From positions 1 to 51,958 of the forward strand of contig NZFP01000038.1 of NCBI GenBank assembly GCA_002689325.1: 51,958 nt of DNA, given 5' to 3'. This DNA is from Rickettsiales bacterium. GTDB lineage: Bacteria; Pseudomonadota; Alphaproteobacteria; Methylaequorales; Methylaequoraceae. Positions 17,441-28,693 of the stretch are shown here, in pieces (positions within the stretch are counted from its first letter, which is position 1; each line of letters opens with the position of its first letter). Made by a program: the position numbers and the translations under genes. Below the pieces are notes generated by a model that did not search any database, was not told the origin of the DNA, and saw nothing but the letters and a program-made list of their open reading frames with translations.

Positions 17441-19168
17441 TTAGTTAGATATTATATCAAAAAAATTACCGTCAGTTTTTACATTTTTAAAAGTTACATA
17501 ATACCACGTTGAAATAAAAATCATATGCCAAACACATCTAATAGCTTTTTTATTATGAGTAATAGATTTACATAAATCTTTGATTTCATTAGGATCAAAA
17601 AATATCCTGAGAATTTCAATTTTAGGTAAAAACTCTGAAAAAAATTTCCAATGTTTGGGAAGCCACTTTTCAATGGGAACAGTAAATCCCTCTTTCTTTG
17701 TGAAAGCATCATAATATTTAACTCTAGATCTTATAAAATTTCTTATCAAAAACTTTCCGAAACCATTATTGATTTTATACTTATCTTTTATAAAAAAAAA
17801 ATTTTCAAACAATTTTTTATCAATCAAAGGAGTTCTTCCTTCCATACCGTAACTCATTAGACATCTGTCTAACTTTACCAACAAATTATTAGGCAACCAA
17901 TTATAGTAATCAAAAAATTGATGTTTTTGAACTCTAGTTAAATCTAAATTTTCAATAAAAGTTTCGTTAGTTTCAAATTTCCAATAATTATCAGTAAATT
18001 TTCCTAACTTTCTAAAAGCACCTTTAAAGAATTTTTTTTTAAAAAAATTATAATGCCTATATCTTCCATATCCTCCAAATAATTCATCTCCCCCCTCTCC
18101 TGTTATTGCAACTTTAAATTTTTTTGAGGCTACGGCAGCTAATTTAAATGTTGGTAGAATCGCATAATCTGCTATTGGGTCATCTATTTTTTTTGCAGCA
18201 AAGGGAATAGTATTCCAGAAATCATCCTCAGTAAAACTTACTTCGTTGAACTTAATTTTATAATCATGGGATATTTTTTTTAACAAGGTATTATTTGAAT
18301 TATTTTTTTTATCATCTATGTTAACTTTAAAGGCTTCAATTTTACTTCCCAAATTAAGTTTACTCATGAAGTACATAATTAACATTGAATCAATGCCTCC
18401 AGAAAAGAACAAACAATAAGGTACGTCACTTCTTAAATGAACTGACACACTTTCTTCTAATTTTTTTTCAATAAATTTATTATCTATGTTAGGTGATCTT
18501 TTCTTTAATAAATTTAGTTTTTGCAGTTTACTATTTATGATTTTACCGTTCTTAATGGTTAAAAATTCTCCAGGTCTTAATCTAAAAATACCCTTAAAAA
18601 TAGTTTTTTTTCCAGTAGTATATTGTAATTCAAAGTATTCAATTAGTTTTTCTTCAGAAATACTTTTTTTAATGATCTTAGTGTTTATTAATGGTGTTAT
18701 TTCCGAACTAAATATAATTCCATCATTAATTAAGGAAAAATATAATGGCTTAATTCCAAAAATATCTCTGCCCAAAATTGTGCAGTCTTTTTTTTTGTCG
18801 TAAATTGCAAAAGCATACATACCCCTCAACTTTTCTAACCCAACCACCCCCTCTTGATGATATAATGTCATAATCGATTCTGAATCTGATTCTGTCTTAA
18901 AGTTATATGTTTTGTAAGTTGCCCTTATCTCTGGGTCATTATAAATTTCACCATTTGCAACTAGAATTAAATCATTATTTATTATTGGTTGTTTTCCTCC
19001 TTTTAAATCAATTATTGATAACCGAGTGTGAATAAACAAGTTTTTAGAATTTTTATAAAAGGAAGATGAATCAGGTCCTCTATGTAATAGTTGATTAGAA
19101 ATTTTCTGAAATTTTTCAATTAATTTCTTATTAGAATTATTCAATAAAATTCCAGCAATTCCACACAT
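17441..19168 (-). CDS. asnB: Asparagine synthase (glutamine-hydrolysing) family
   Basis: MCGIAGILL (N-terminal nucleophile Cys), LLHRGPDSSSF, FFSGGIDSMLI, ITGEGGDELFGGYGRYR. Confidence 0.92.
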   Translation of the reverse strand: MCGIAGILLNNSNKKLIEKFQKISNQLLHRGPDSSSFYKNSKNLFIHTRLSIIDLKGGKQPIINNDLILVANGEIYNDPEIRATYKTYNFKTESDSESIMTLYHQEGVVGLEKLRGMYAFAIYDKKKDCTILGRDIFGIKPLYFSLINDGIIFSSEITPLINTKIIKKSISEEKLIEYFELQYTTGKKTIFKGIFRLRPGEFLTIKNGKIINSKLQKLNLLKKRSPNIDNKFIEKKLEESVSVHLRSDVPYCLFFSGGIDSMLIMYFMSKLNLGSKIEAFKVNIDDKKNNSNNTLLKKISHDYKIKFNEVSFTEDDFWNTIPFAAKKIDDPIADYAILPTFKLAAVASKKFKVAITGEGGDELFGGYGRYRHYNFFKKKFFKGAFRKLGKFTDNYWKFETNETFIENLDLTRVQKHQFFDYYNWLPNNLLVKLDRCLMSYGMEGRTPLIDKKLFENFFFIKDKYKINNGFGKFLIRNFIRSRVKYYDAFTKKEGFTVPIEKWLPKHWKFFSEFLPKIEILRIFFDPNEIKDLCKSITHNKKAIRCVWHMIFISTWYYVTFKNVKTDGNFFDIISN

Positions 19169-20226
19169 TAATCTATGATTTTGTTAAAAAAGTTAAGGTA
19201 TTTTTTTATAATAAGTTCTTCGGAATAATTTTTTTTGAAATCTTTATAACCGTTAGTAACTATTTTCTTTTTTAAGGTTGGATTTGAATCTAATAATTTT
19301 ATTTGATTAACTAGACCAAATATATCCTCCTTTCCAAACTTAAGTCCATTAATTTTATTTTTTACCATTATTTTAGGGCCACCAGTATCAGCAACAATTA
19401 CTGGAACCTTGTGAGCCCAGGCCTCAACTATTACATTTCCAAAAGGTTCATGTCTAGAAGGGCAGATTAACAATGATGAAACATTTAAAAACTTAGAAAT
19501 ATTATCTGTCCATTCAAAAAAGCTAACTTTCTCTTCAAGTTTGTAATCTGAGATTATTTCATCATACAAATTTTTTTCATCTCCTGAACCCACTATCCAT
19601 AATTCAAAACCATTTATATATATCATCGCTTTTAATAAAATATCTATACCTTTATTTTGATGGAATCTTCCAAGACATAAAATTATTTTTTTATCAGTTT
19701 CTTTTTCTAACTTTTCTCTATTATTATCATCCACAAAATTTGGGATAAATTCAACTTTATTAGAATCCCAACCATGACCAACGATGTAATTTTTTAAATC
19801 TAATGTATTTGTAATTAAATAGTCACAGTTAACATAATTTTTAATCTTATAATATCCACCAAGTCTTCCAACATTTATAGAATTATACTTTCCACTTTGT
19901 GGTAAAAGTCTTGATGCCCTATTCATCCAAGTTAGAACAATATCTGGTTTAAATTTCTCAAAAATTAAAGCTATTTGTCTGTGACAAAAAGGATTAAAGA
20001 AATAGAAAAACTTAATTTGGTGAATTTTTTTTATTTTGTCTTTAAGTCTTTCAAATCTTTTTTTACTTTTTCTAATTATTATTTCTTGATCAACATTATT
20101 ATTTTTTGCCAAAGACAAGGAGATCCTCTCAAAAAATTTTTCTGCCCCTCCCTCTTTTGCTCCTCCAAGAATATTTAAAATTCTTAATCTATTATTTTTT
20201 GCCATCTTTTTGCAACTTCCGTCCAA
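19168..20226 (-). CDS. Group 1 (GT4-type) glycosyltransferase
   Basis: ILNILGGAKEGGAEKFFERIS, CLGRFHQNKGIDILLKAM, CPSRHEPFGNVIVEAWAHKVPVIVADTGG. Confidence 0.9.
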   Translation of the reverse strand: MDGSCKKMAKNNRLRILNILGGAKEGGAEKFFERISLSLAKNNNVDQEIIIRKSKKRFERLKDKIKKIHQIKFFYFFNPFCHRQIALIFEKFKPDIVLTWMNRASRLLPQSGKYNSINVGRLGGYYKIKNYVNCDYLITNTLDLKNYIVGHGWDSNKVEFIPNFVDDNNREKLEKETDKKIILCLGRFHQNKGIDILLKAMIYINGFELWIVGSGDEKNLYDEIISDYKLEEKVSFFEWTDNISKFLNVSSLLICPSRHEPFGNVIVEAWAHKVPVIVADTGGPKIMVKNKINGLKFGKEDIFGLVNQIKLLDSNPTLKKKIVTNGYKDFKKNYSEELIIKKYLNFFNKIID

Positions 20227-21215
20227 TTTTCATGATTATTATTTTTAATAAGGTTTTTATGCATTCTCATCCAAGTCTTATCATCTTTCAAGAGTTTTAT
20301 AGTTTTTAATGAAAAATCTTCATCATTTTCGCAAACATAACCAGTATGATTATTTTTAACGCGTTCTTTTAACGAACCAAAGTTGCAAACTACAGCTGGA
20401 ACACCTAATACCTGGGCCTCTGCAACAGCCATACAAAAAGTTTCATCATTTGTTCCTCTATAAAGCAAAACTCTAGATTTGGAAATTTGTTTTTTTAATT
20501 CATTTCTACTTACTGGGGGACTCAAGTTAATGCCCTTTTTTTTTGCACTCTTAACACGAGATAAAATTTTATTTATAGACTTCTCATGCTTTAATCCAAA
20601 CTTTCCATATGTCTCTAATCCAGTAAATAAGTTTAATTTAGCGCCAGTGACGTAGGAAAAAATATTTTTTTCCCACTGCTCTAATAACCAATCTAGTCCG
20701 CGCATAGGGTTTGAGGTGAAAATTGAGATTGGTTTCGGAGCTATATTTTTTTTTGAAAACAATTCATTTTTTACTCCATAAGGAATAACAATTTTTTCTG
20801 AAGCGGGAGCCCACTTAGGATAGGTTGAATAATGATAATTACTCGAGAAAACAATTTTAAATTTATTTAAAAATAATTTTGATAAGTACCTATACTTTAG
20901 AAGATATTTAGCCGGATTATGTATCCAAAAAATTCTTTTTTTACATCCTTTTTTAAAGTCAAGGAATTTATCACCTCTATTAACTATAAGAACATCAAAT
21001 TTTTCTTCAAATATCCTTGAATCAAGTTTTTTCCATTCAACACCATTTATTTTACCTTCGTTTAGACAATTATTATATATACATACTTCATAATTTAATT
21101 TTGCTAGGGCTTCAACTAATGATACAAACGCAACTTCAGCACCACCAAAAGGTTTTTTTTTTAGTAATATAGAATCAAATTCTATTCCATTATCAACAAA
21201 TAAAAGTTTGGTCAT
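20184..21215 (-). CDS. Group 1-type glycosyltransferase
   Basis: FGGAEVAFVSLVEALAKLN, FTSNPMRGLDWLL, YRGTNDETFCMAVAEAQVLGVPAVVCNFGSLKERV. Confidence 0.88.
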   Translation of the reverse strand: MTKLLFVDNGIEFDSILLKKKPFGGAEVAFVSLVEALAKLNYEVCIYNNCLNEGKINGVEWKKLDSRIFEEKFDVLIVNRGDKFLDFKKGCKKRIFWIHNPAKYLLKYRYLSKLFLNKFKIVFSSNYHYSTYPKWAPASEKIVIPYGVKNELFSKKNIAPKPISIFTSNPMRGLDWLLEQWEKNIFSYVTGAKLNLFTGLETYGKFGLKHEKSINKILSRVKSAKKKGINLSPPVSRNELKKQISKSRVLLYRGTNDETFCMAVAEAQVLGVPAVVCNFGSLKERVKNNHTGYVCENDEDFSLKTIKLLKDDKTWMRMHKNLIKNNNHENWTEVAKRWQKIID

Positions 21216-21967
21216 TTCTTTTGTTCAAATTTATATTTTAAGTAAGATATTAGAGGAAACAAACAAGCAACCAAAGCTATGATTATTCCAACCCTCTTTT
21301 CTTTATAGCCTTTTCTTAAGAAAAAAACTTTCCAAAATCTAGAAAAAATTCTCCTCAGATTAATTAGTAAGTTTTCTTTATCTGGTTTTTCTTTGAGATC
21401 TTTTGCTCTCGCTGTTGAATAACTATCAAGCTTATTTATGAGATCTGAGATTGATTTACAATAATAATGTTCAATTGAATTCTTGAGTGTTTCTCCTTGT
21501 TTTCCTTTAAGAAAAACCTTTGGATGAACTCTTTGCTTTCCCCAAGTCTTGGTATCTTTTTTAAAAAGGCCTGCATATGAGGATTTACCTATATATGCTC
21601 CCCATCCATTTTTTATAATTTTTTTTCCTAAATAATTATTTACATTAATTAGATGCCAACAATTTGTACTTGTTTTTGTAACTTCTAAAATTTCTTTTGC
21701 CAATTTTTTTGGAATTCTTTCATCTGAATCAATTTCTAAAATCCACTCGCAATTACATTTATTAATACCAAAGTTTCTTCTGTCTCCTTCAATTTCCCAA
21801 GAACCAGAAAATATTTTTTTTGTAAACTTTTTTGCTATTTGTTTAGATTTGTCAGTACATTTATCTAAAATTACAACTAATTCATCACCAAATGATATGG
21901 TTTTAAGACAACTCTCTAATTGTTTTTCTTCATTATGAACTACTATTAAAATTGATAAATTAGTCAT
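21212..21967 (-). CDS. Family 2 glycosyltransferase (LPS core WaaE/KdtX-like)
   Basis: LSILIVVHNEEKQLESCLKTI, GDRRNFGINKCNCEWILEIDSDERIPK, RVHPKVFLKGKQG. Confidence 0.85.
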   Translation of the reverse strand: MTNLSILIVVHNEEKQLESCLKTISFGDELVVILDKCTDKSKQIAKKFTKKIFSGSWEIEGDRRNFGINKCNCEWILEIDSDERIPKKLAKEILEVTKTSTNCWHLINVNNYLGKKIIKNGWGAYIGKSSYAGLFKKDTKTWGKQRVHPKVFLKGKQGETLKNSIEHYYCKSISDLINKLDSYSTARAKDLKEKPDKENLLINLRRIFSRFWKVFFLRKGYKEKRVGIIIALVACLFPLISYLKYKFEQKK

Positions 21968-22922
21968 AACAAGTTTTGTAAAATTTTATTAATTCTTTAA
22001 AAACATAATTCACTGTCAAATCCTTCATTAGTGAATTAACTTTTTTGGGGTTAAATTCCTTATGTCCCATCAATTGATTTGGAGATTTAGGACTTTTTAT
22101 AGCTAGAGTTTTTTTGCCCCAGGGATGATATCTTTTTGAATCACTAGGTCCAAATAAACCAACTGTTGGAGTGTCTGCCAATGCAGAAAGGTGCATGAGT
22201 CCTGAATCATTACCAATAAATAGTTTTGATTTTTTCATTATTAAAAATATCTCTACTAGATCAGTTTTTCCTACTAAATCAAAAATTGGTACATCTTTTA
22301 GTTTCAATAGACTTTCAATAGATTTTTTTTCATTTTTAGGTCCCACAATTATAAAACACGAATTTTTAAAATTTGTATTTTTAAATAATTTTTTTAACAG
22401 TGAACAAAAATTTTGAATTGGCCAGGTTTTACCAATCCAGTTGGCGCTTGGAGCCACTATAACTAATTTTTTATTTGAAGCAATTCTTTGGGTTAACTTC
22501 AAGAAGCTGTTATTTTTAACATTATTTTCATTCAAAAATATATTGGGTGAAAGATCTCTACCAGGAAATAAACTTGAAATTTCCTTTACTTTGTGAAGGT
22601 TTGACCTAACACTGTAAACTTTTCTTGTTTCTGCAAATAAAAAAAAACTTATCAAAGTTCCCCTTAGATCAACTATACAATCCCAATAATTAAAAAATAT
22701 TTGCTTCCAAAGGTAAAACCAATGTAAAGAAAATTTTCTTTTTTTTAGAATTATAAGTTTATCAATATTTTTACAAAATTTAAAAAAATCGCCAGGAATA
22801 GGTCCACAAACAAAATAAACTTTTGCATTATTAAATTTATTTTTTAAAAAACTGTTTAAACCTGATGATAGTATACAGTCGCCTAGCCTGTTTGATGAAA
22901 TTACTAAGACTTTTTTTGTCAT
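21960..22922 (-). CDS. Family 9 glycosyltransferase (heptosyltransferase-like)
   Basis: KVLVISSNRLGDCILSSGL, PSANWIGKTWPIQNF, FIGNDSGLMHLSALADTPTVGLFGPSDSKRYHPWG. Confidence 0.9.
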   Translation of the reverse strand: MTKKVLVISSNRLGDCILSSGLNSFLKNKFNNAKVYFVCGPIPGDFFKFCKNIDKLIILKKRKFSLHWFYLWKQIFFNYWDCIVDLRGTLISFFLFAETRKVYSVRSNLHKVKEISSLFPGRDLSPNIFLNENNVKNNSFLKLTQRIASNKKLVIVAPSANWIGKTWPIQNFCSLLKKLFKNTNFKNSCFIIVGPKNEKKSIESLLKLKDVPIFDLVGKTDLVEIFLIMKKSKLFIGNDSGLMHLSALADTPTVGLFGPSDSKRYHPWGKKTLAIKSPKSPNQLMGHKEFNPKKVNSLMKDLTVNYVFKELIKFYKTCYD

Positions 22923-22923
22923 T

Positions 22924-23823
22924 ATGAACTTGTTAAAAAATTTAAAAATTTATAAATTAAATAACATGTTTGACGACAAAGAATACTACCTTTTAAAAAA
23001 AAGAGGAATAATTTTAATTGAAGGTAAAGACAGATTTAAATTAATTCAAGGAATAATTTCCAATGATATAGAATTGTTAAGAAGAAAACCATCAATTTAT
23101 TCATCTCTTCTGACCCCTCAAGGAAGGTTTCAGCATGATTTTTTCATTTCTAACTTCAATGAAAAATTTTATTTAGAATGTAACATTAGTGAAAAAGAAG
23201 AAGTTGCAAAAAAACTTATGATGTACAAACTTAGATTAGATATTCAAATTACAATTATTTCTAATTTAAATATTATACTTACAAAAAAAAAATTGAATTT
23301 TTCAGAAATTTGCTCTTCTGAAATTATCAGTTTTTATGATCCCAGGTTTGATAATAGTTTTTTTTCGAGAACATATGCAGATTCAAATTTTCTTACTGAA
23401 ATTAAGAAAAAATTCGTTGAGATAAATGACATTAAATATGAATCTCTAAGACTAAATAATTGTATTCCTGATTTTTCAATAGATGCAATAAAAAAAAAAT
23501 CTCTTTTACTTGAAATGAGGTTTGATGACCTAAATGGTATTTCTTGGACAAAGGGATGTTTCATGGGACAAGAAATTACAGCAAGAATGAAGCACAGAGG
23601 AACTGTAAAAAAACTAATTTTTAAAGTTTTAATTGACTTTAAAAATAACCTGAAAAATGACATTACTTTAGAGGAAAAAATTGTTGGTCAACTAAAAAGC
23701 CACAATAAAAAAGATGGTATTGCTTTTTTTGATATTAATGCGTTAAGTAATCTTAATAAAAAAAAATTTTTTTCAGGTGACTCCAAACTCACAATTCAAA
23801 AACCATGGTGGGTTAAATATTAA
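22924..23823 (+). CDS. ygfZ: Folate-binding Fe-S/tRNA-modifying protein YgfZ/GcvT-like
   Basis: LIQGIISNDI, SLLTPQGRFQHDFFI, WTKGCFMGQEITARMKHRGTVKK signature. Confidence 0.9.
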   Translation: MNLLKNLKIYKLNNMFDDKEYYLLKKRGIILIEGKDRFKLIQGIISNDIELLRRKPSIYSSLLTPQGRFQHDFFISNFNEKFYLECNISEKEEVAKKLMMYKLRLDIQITIISNLNIILTKKKLNFSEICSSEIISFYDPRFDNSFFSRTYADSNFLTEIKKKFVEINDIKYESLRLNNCIPDFSIDAIKKKSLLLEMRFDDLNGISWTKGCFMGQEITARMKHRGTVKKLIFKVLIDFKNNLKNDITLEEKIVGQLKSHNKKDGIAFFDINALSNLNKKKFFSGDSKLTIQKPWWVKY

Positions 23824-24719
23824 TTTTTTAAAACTTTAGAGATTCTAGCTAATTCTGAGAAAGGATTTTTCTTATAATTAATCTTTTCAAACCCTTTTTT
23901 TAAGCCTACCAATCCAAATTCTCGAATAATAGAATTTTTCATCCATTCAATATCTTGCGAGTATCTATTTTTATTAAGTCTATCTTCTCTAATTAACCAT
24001 TTCCATCTACTTTCAATATCTTTTTCAAGAAAATTAAGACCAATATTTTTATGCGAGGAAGTCAAAATTATTTTAATATCCCATTCATTTTTATTTTTAA
24101 AATAAGTACTGCTACCTGATAAGTCAGAAAAAGTTTGATTTGATAGTTTTTCCATGTCACATTTTGTAACTACAACTAGATCTGGAATTTCAAAAATACC
24201 TGACTTCATAAATTGAATAGTATCACCGCTTCCAGGTTGAACACATAAAATAACTGTATCCACAATGTCTTTAATGCTTGTTTCTGATTGACCAACTCCA
24301 ACAGTTTCAACAATTAAAAAGTCGAATTTAGATCTCATTACTGTCATTGTAGGATACGTCAACTCCGAAACTCCACCTAAATAATCTTTGGCAGCCATTG
24401 ATCTCACATAAACTCCACCATCATTTGGATCTAGTTGAAATCTCGTCCTGTCTCCTAACAATGCACCACCAGATTTTGAAGACGATGGATCTATGGCTAT
24501 TACCCCCACAGTCTTTTTTTTTTTTCTTATAATAGCTATTAATTTATCTATTAGGGAGGATTTCCCAGCCCCAGGGGGACCTGTGATTCCTAAAACATGA
24601 GATTTTGGTTTAGAATGAAGGTTATCTAGCAACTTTATATTCTCAGGTGAATGACCGTCAACCTCAATTTTTTCAAGAATATTAGAAAGTTCAATTTTTT
24701 TTTTTAAATTAATCATCAA
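23820..24719 (-). CDS. meaB: MeaB/ArgK-type G3E GTPase
   Basis: LGITGPPGAGKSSLIDKLI, VIAIDPSSSKSGGALLGDRTRF, VETVGVGQSE, VVTKCDMEK. Confidence 0.93.
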   Translation of the reverse strand: MMINLKKKIELSNILEKIEVDGHSPENIKLLDNLHSKPKSHVLGITGPPGAGKSSLIDKLIAIIRKKKKTVGVIAIDPSSSKSGGALLGDRTRFQLDPNDGGVYVRSMAAKDYLGGVSELTYPTMTVMRSKFDFLIVETVGVGQSETSIKDIVDTVILCVQPGSGDTIQFMKSGIFEIPDLVVVTKCDMEKLSNQTFSDLSGSSTYFKNKNEWDIKIILTSSHKNIGLNFLEKDIESRWKWLIREDRLNKNRYSQDIEWMKNSIIREFGLVGLKKGFEKINYKKNPFSELARISKVLKN

Positions 24720-26736
24720 TTTTCAATATAGAGAAATCAAAAAAATAGCTTAAAACACTTTTACACTCAGATAAAAGTAACTTTCTATTAATTCTCACTG
24801 CTTTTTCCTCAGCATTAACCATTATGTTATCTAGAAAGTTATTGATTGCATGGGATATTTCTTCATGACAAACTTCATCAATTCTTAAATAATTATTTTC
24901 TTTATTTTTTTTAAAATTTTGAATGCTTTCAAATAACTCAATTTCCTCCCTTTTTTTTAAAAGGGAATGATCAGGCCCATAATTATTTTCCGTATTATCA
25001 ACAATTGAATTAAGTCTTTTAAATGCTTTCATAAAATTTATACCCTTTTTGGTATTTAAAAATTTAGTTAAATTTTTGATTTTACTTAAAATAATATAAG
25101 GGTTAAAGCTTTTTGAATTTAAACAAGATTTTATGACTTCAGCTTTATACCCCTCATCAATAAAAAAAACTTCAATCCTTTTATTCAAAAAACTTATAAT
25201 TAGTTGGAGATCATTAACACTATGAATTTTCTGTTCAATGTTTAATTTTTGACAACAATTAAAAATTTGGAAAAGATCAAGGTCCAATTTATTTTCAGTC
25301 AAAATTTTAATTAGTGAAATTGAAATTCTTCTAATTCCAAAAGGATCTCCTGATCCAGAAATTTTTTTTTTGGACGAAAAGAAGCTAAAAATGCTGTCTG
25401 TTTTTTGAGCTAAAGATAAAACAATAGATAAATCAACTTCTTTTCTAAATAGTGAAATTTTATATTGATCAGAAAAAGCCTCCTGAATATCCTTTGGAAA
25501 TCCAAATTTTTTTGCATAAAACCCGCCAGCTAGGCCTTGCAATGAAGGATATTCCTTTACAACTTCTGAGGTTAAATCAATATTGGAGTAAATTAAATAC
25601 TTACTGAATTTTTCGATTTTATAATCTAGTTTTTCAGCAATAATCTCAGATAATTTTTTAATTCTCAATGATCTTTCGTAAAGATTACCAAGGTTTTCAT
25701 AGTAAATTATTGAAGAAAGACTTTTAAGTCTTTGGTTAGCATCAATTTTAAGATCTTCTTTTATAAAAAATTCAGCATCTGAAAATCTTGCTTTTAAAAC
25801 ATTTAAATTACCTTCAACTAGGTTTTTCTTTTTAGATTTTTCTTTATTAGATATGAAAGCAAAGAAATTACTTAGGTCTCCGTTATTTTTTTTGAAACAA
25901 AAGTTATCTTGTTTTTCAGTTATTATCGTTTCTAGAATAAATTCAGGTATCTTAAAATTTTTATTGTCAAAACTACCAAAAAACACATTAGCATGCTCAA
26001 CAGAGTTTGACACCCTTTCAACTAGTGTATCTTCAAAATTGAATTTAAGATTATTATTTCTACAAAATTCTTCTAAGTCATCTAAGATTTTTTCTTTCCT
26101 CTCTTTAGATTTCAATGTAACATATGATTTTTTTAATTGTTTTTTATAAACCTCAGGGTTAAGGCATTTGATCCTTTTTTTTGAGTAGTGATAGTTACCA
26201 TAAGTAAAAAAATCTGAATTAATACCAGCAAATTGGAAGGATAACTTTTTATTTTCAAATATCCCCAAAATACTCTTTATGGGTCTACTCCATTTTTGGT
26301 TATTATATCCCCATCTCATCGATTTGTTCCATTTTATTGAAGAAAGAATGAGGGGAATTTCTGAATTTAAAATATCTCTTAATTTTTGTTGTTTGATTTT
26401 TTTTTTGTAAAAGTAGTATTCTTTATCCTTTATCTTTTTTTTTATAAGTTTTTTTTCATCATTAATATCATTTGATTTCAAAAAACCCATTAATGCCCTA
26501 TTGTCTGCTTCTGTTGAAGGTCCCCTTATTTCAATGAAATTATCTTTTTCATTTTTTGATATTTTTTTTATGACAATTGCAACCCTCCTTGATGTTGAAA
26601 AGGTTTCAATCGAGGAATAATGAATCTTTTTTTTTGTAAATAATTCTAAAAAAAGTTGATAAAGTTGATTTTCACCAATAATTTGTGCTGAACTTGGTAG
26701 CTCTTCACCATAAATTTCTAACAATAAATCATTCAT
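24709..26736 (-). CDS. glyS: Glycyl-tRNA synthetase beta subunit
   Basis: [64 protein letters not shown]. Confidence 0.95.
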   Translation of the reverse strand: MNDLLLEIYGEELPSSAQIIGENQLYQLFLELFTKKKIHYSSIETFSTSRRVAIVIKKISKNEKDNFIEIRGPSTEADNRALMGFLKSNDINDEKKLIKKKIKDKEYYFYKKKIKQQKLRDILNSEIPLILSSIKWNKSMRWGYNNQKWSRPIKSILGIFENKKLSFQFAGINSDFFTYGNYHYSKKRIKCLNPEVYKKQLKKSYVTLKSKERKEKILDDLEEFCRNNNLKFNFEDTLVERVSNSVEHANVFFGSFDNKNFKIPEFILETIITEKQDNFCFKKNNGDLSNFFAFISNKEKSKKKNLVEGNLNVLKARFSDAEFFIKEDLKIDANQRLKSLSSIIYYENLGNLYERSLRIKKLSEIIAEKLDYKIEKFSKYLIYSNIDLTSEVVKEYPSLQGLAGGFYAKKFGFPKDIQEAFSDQYKISLFRKEVDLSIVLSLAQKTDSIFSFFSSKKKISGSGDPFGIRRISISLIKILTENKLDLDLFQIFNCCQKLNIEQKIHSVNDLQLIISFLNKRIEVFFIDEGYKAEVIKSCLNSKSFNPYIILSKIKNLTKFLNTKKGINFMKAFKRLNSIVDNTENNYGPDHSLLKKREEIELFESIQNFKKNKENNYLRIDEVCHEEISHAINNFLDNIMVNAEEKAVRINRKLLLSECKSVLSYFFDFSILKIDD

Positions 26737-27577
26737 TATTTTCTAAAATTAAGTTACAACATTTTTGAACCTGAGACCTTATTTTCAAAATATATGCTTG
26801 TCTCTCTGTTACAGATATTAATCCTCTTGCATCTAGAAGATTAAAGACATGACTGGCTTTAATACAAAGTTCATATGCGGGCAATGGTAAATTATTTTTA
26901 ATTAAATCTTCACACCCTTTGTCAAAAGAAGAGAATGAATCAAATAAAAAATCTTTTTGAGCATGTATAAAGTTATAAGCAGACATTTGCTCTTCATTCT
27001 TTTTAAAAATATCACCATAAGTTATGCCTGAGTCGTCCCATTTGATATCAAATATGTTTTCAACTTTTTGGACGAACATTGCTAATCGTTCTAATCCATA
27101 GGTTAGTTCTAGAGAAACTGGTTTGCAATCTATTCCTCCAACCTGCTGAAAGTAGGTGAATTGACTTATTTCCATACCATTACATTGAATCTCCCAACCA
27201 AGACCAGCAGCACCTAGTGTCGGACTTTCCCAATCATCCTCAATGAACTTTATATCATTTAAATTATGATCTATGCCTACTTTTGATAAACTTTCCAAAT
27301 AAATTTCTTGAGAATCACACGGGTTTGGTTTAATGATCACTTGAAGTTGATAGTAATGTTGTAACCTATTTGGGTTCTTTCCGTACCTTCCATCAGAAGG
27401 TCGCCTACAAGGTTGTACAAAAACAGATTTCCATTCTTTATCTCCTAGACTTTTTAATGCAGTTTGTGGATGAAAAGTTGCTGCTCCCATTTCCATATCA
27501 AAGGATTGAGTTAGCAAACAACCTTTGCTTACCCAAAACTTTTGGAGATTAAAAATTATTTCTTGGAATGATAACAT
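26729..27577 (-). CDS. glyQ: Glycyl-tRNA synthetase alpha subunit (start at MLSFQEI; the track extends to 27619)
   Basis: [90 protein letters not shown]. Confidence 0.97.
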   Translation of the reverse strand: MLSFQEIIFNLQKFWVSKGCLLTQSFDMEMGAATFHPQTALKSLGDKEWKSVFVQPCRRPSDGRYGKNPNRLQHYYQLQVIIKPNPCDSQEIYLESLSKVGIDHNLNDIKFIEDDWESPTLGAAGLGWEIQCNGMEISQFTYFQQVGGIDCKPVSLELTYGLERLAMFVQKVENIFDIKWDDSGITYGDIFKKNEEQMSAYNFIHAQKDFLFDSFSSFDKGCEDLIKNNLPLPAYELCIKASHVFNLLDARGLISVTERQAYILKIRSQVQKCCNLILENNE

Positions 27578-27680
27578 TTTAATTAATAATTTCTTTCTAC
27601 TATAATTTTTTAAAAACACTATATTAAAAAAATAATAACTTTTAAAATGAATGTGAAATTTATAATGAATCTAAAAGTAA

Positions 27681-28691
27681 ATGAAAATTATCAAACTAAA
27701 AAATTTTAAAGAAAATGATTTTTTTGAAGAATTTTCAAACTGGCTTCAAAAAGATTTAAATCAAGTTAACAAAATTATTCTTGAAATACTAGAAACTGAC
27801 TCATCCCTAATCACAGAACTATCAAACTATATTATTGGAGCTGGTGGAAAAAGAATAAGACCCTTATTAACATTAGCCAGTGCGAGATTATGCCAATATT
27901 CAGGTAATAGACATTTAAACTTAGCATCTGCAATTGAGTTTATTCATACTGCCACACTTTTGCATGATGATGTAGTAGATGGTAGTAAAAAAAGACGAGG
28001 GAAAAAAACTGCTAATTTCATTTGGGGAAATAAGCCTAGTATCTTGGTAGGTGACTTTTTACTAAGCAAGGCTTTTAAGATTTTAATTAATGACGGCTCA
28101 CTCAAATGTATCGATATAGTCTCGAATGTTTCTGAAAAAATTTCTTTTGGAGAAGTTAAGCAATTAATGTCTGTAGGAAACTTAAATATGAGTGAAACAG
28201 ACTATTTGGAAATTATTGGCTACAAAACTGCAGAACTTTTCTCCGCAGCCTGTCAATTAAGTGCTGAAATAAGTGAAATTGAAGAAACAAAGAAAAAATC
28301 TTTAAAGGATTTTGGATATTTTCTGGGTATTTCTTACCAAATTATTGATGATACCCTAGATTATTTTTCTGAAGAAAAAATTTCTGGAAAAGAAGTCGGT
28401 AATGACTTTAAAGAAAATAAGATGACTCTCCCTTTAATCTTAGTGTTTAAAAGAGGAAACAAAAAAGAAAAAAACTTTATTGAACATTTAATTCAAAACA
28501 AAAAATTGAACGATTCAGACCTCGACTGGATTACAGAAAAAATGAAAAAGTACGATGTTTTAAAGGATTGTCTCCAAAAAGCCAGACATTTTTCAATTAT
28601 GGCCAAAGATTCTTTAGGTACATTTATAGATAACAAGGAAAAACAAAAACTTATGAATTTGGCGAATTTTTTAATAAATAGAAAAAGCTAG
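27681..28691 (+). CDS. ispB: Polyprenyl (octaprenyl) diphosphate synthase
   Basis: AGGKRIRPLLTLASARL, LLHDDVVDGSKKRRGKKTANFIWGN, YQIIDDTLDY. Confidence 0.94.
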   Translation: MKIIKLKNFKENDFFEEFSNWLQKDLNQVNKIILEILETDSSLITELSNYIIGAGGKRIRPLLTLASARLCQYSGNRHLNLASAIEFIHTATLLHDDVVDGSKKRRGKKTANFIWGNKPSILVGDFLLSKAFKILINDGSLKCIDIVSNVSEKISFGEVKQLMSVGNLNMSETDYLEIIGYKTAELFSAACQLSAEISEIEETKKKSLKDFGYFLGISYQIIDDTLDYFSEEKISGKEVGNDFKENKMTLPLILVFKRGNKKEKNFIEHLIQNKKLNDSDLDWITEKMKKYDVLKDCLQKARHFSIMAKDSLGTFIDNKEKQKLMNLANFLINRKS

Positions 28692-28693
28692 AT

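Noticed and set aside
18486-18803. 105-aa plus-strand ORF (and similar 60-99 aa ORFs at 7310, 8204, 9808, 10533, 11637, 15424, 19975, 25853, 30523, 37158)
   Set aside because: All overlap well-supported genes in another frame or on the opposite strand and have AT-driven low-complexity composition.
23334-23663. 109-aa minus-strand ORF
   Set aside because: Antisense to the conserved ygfZ core including its KGCFMGQE motif.
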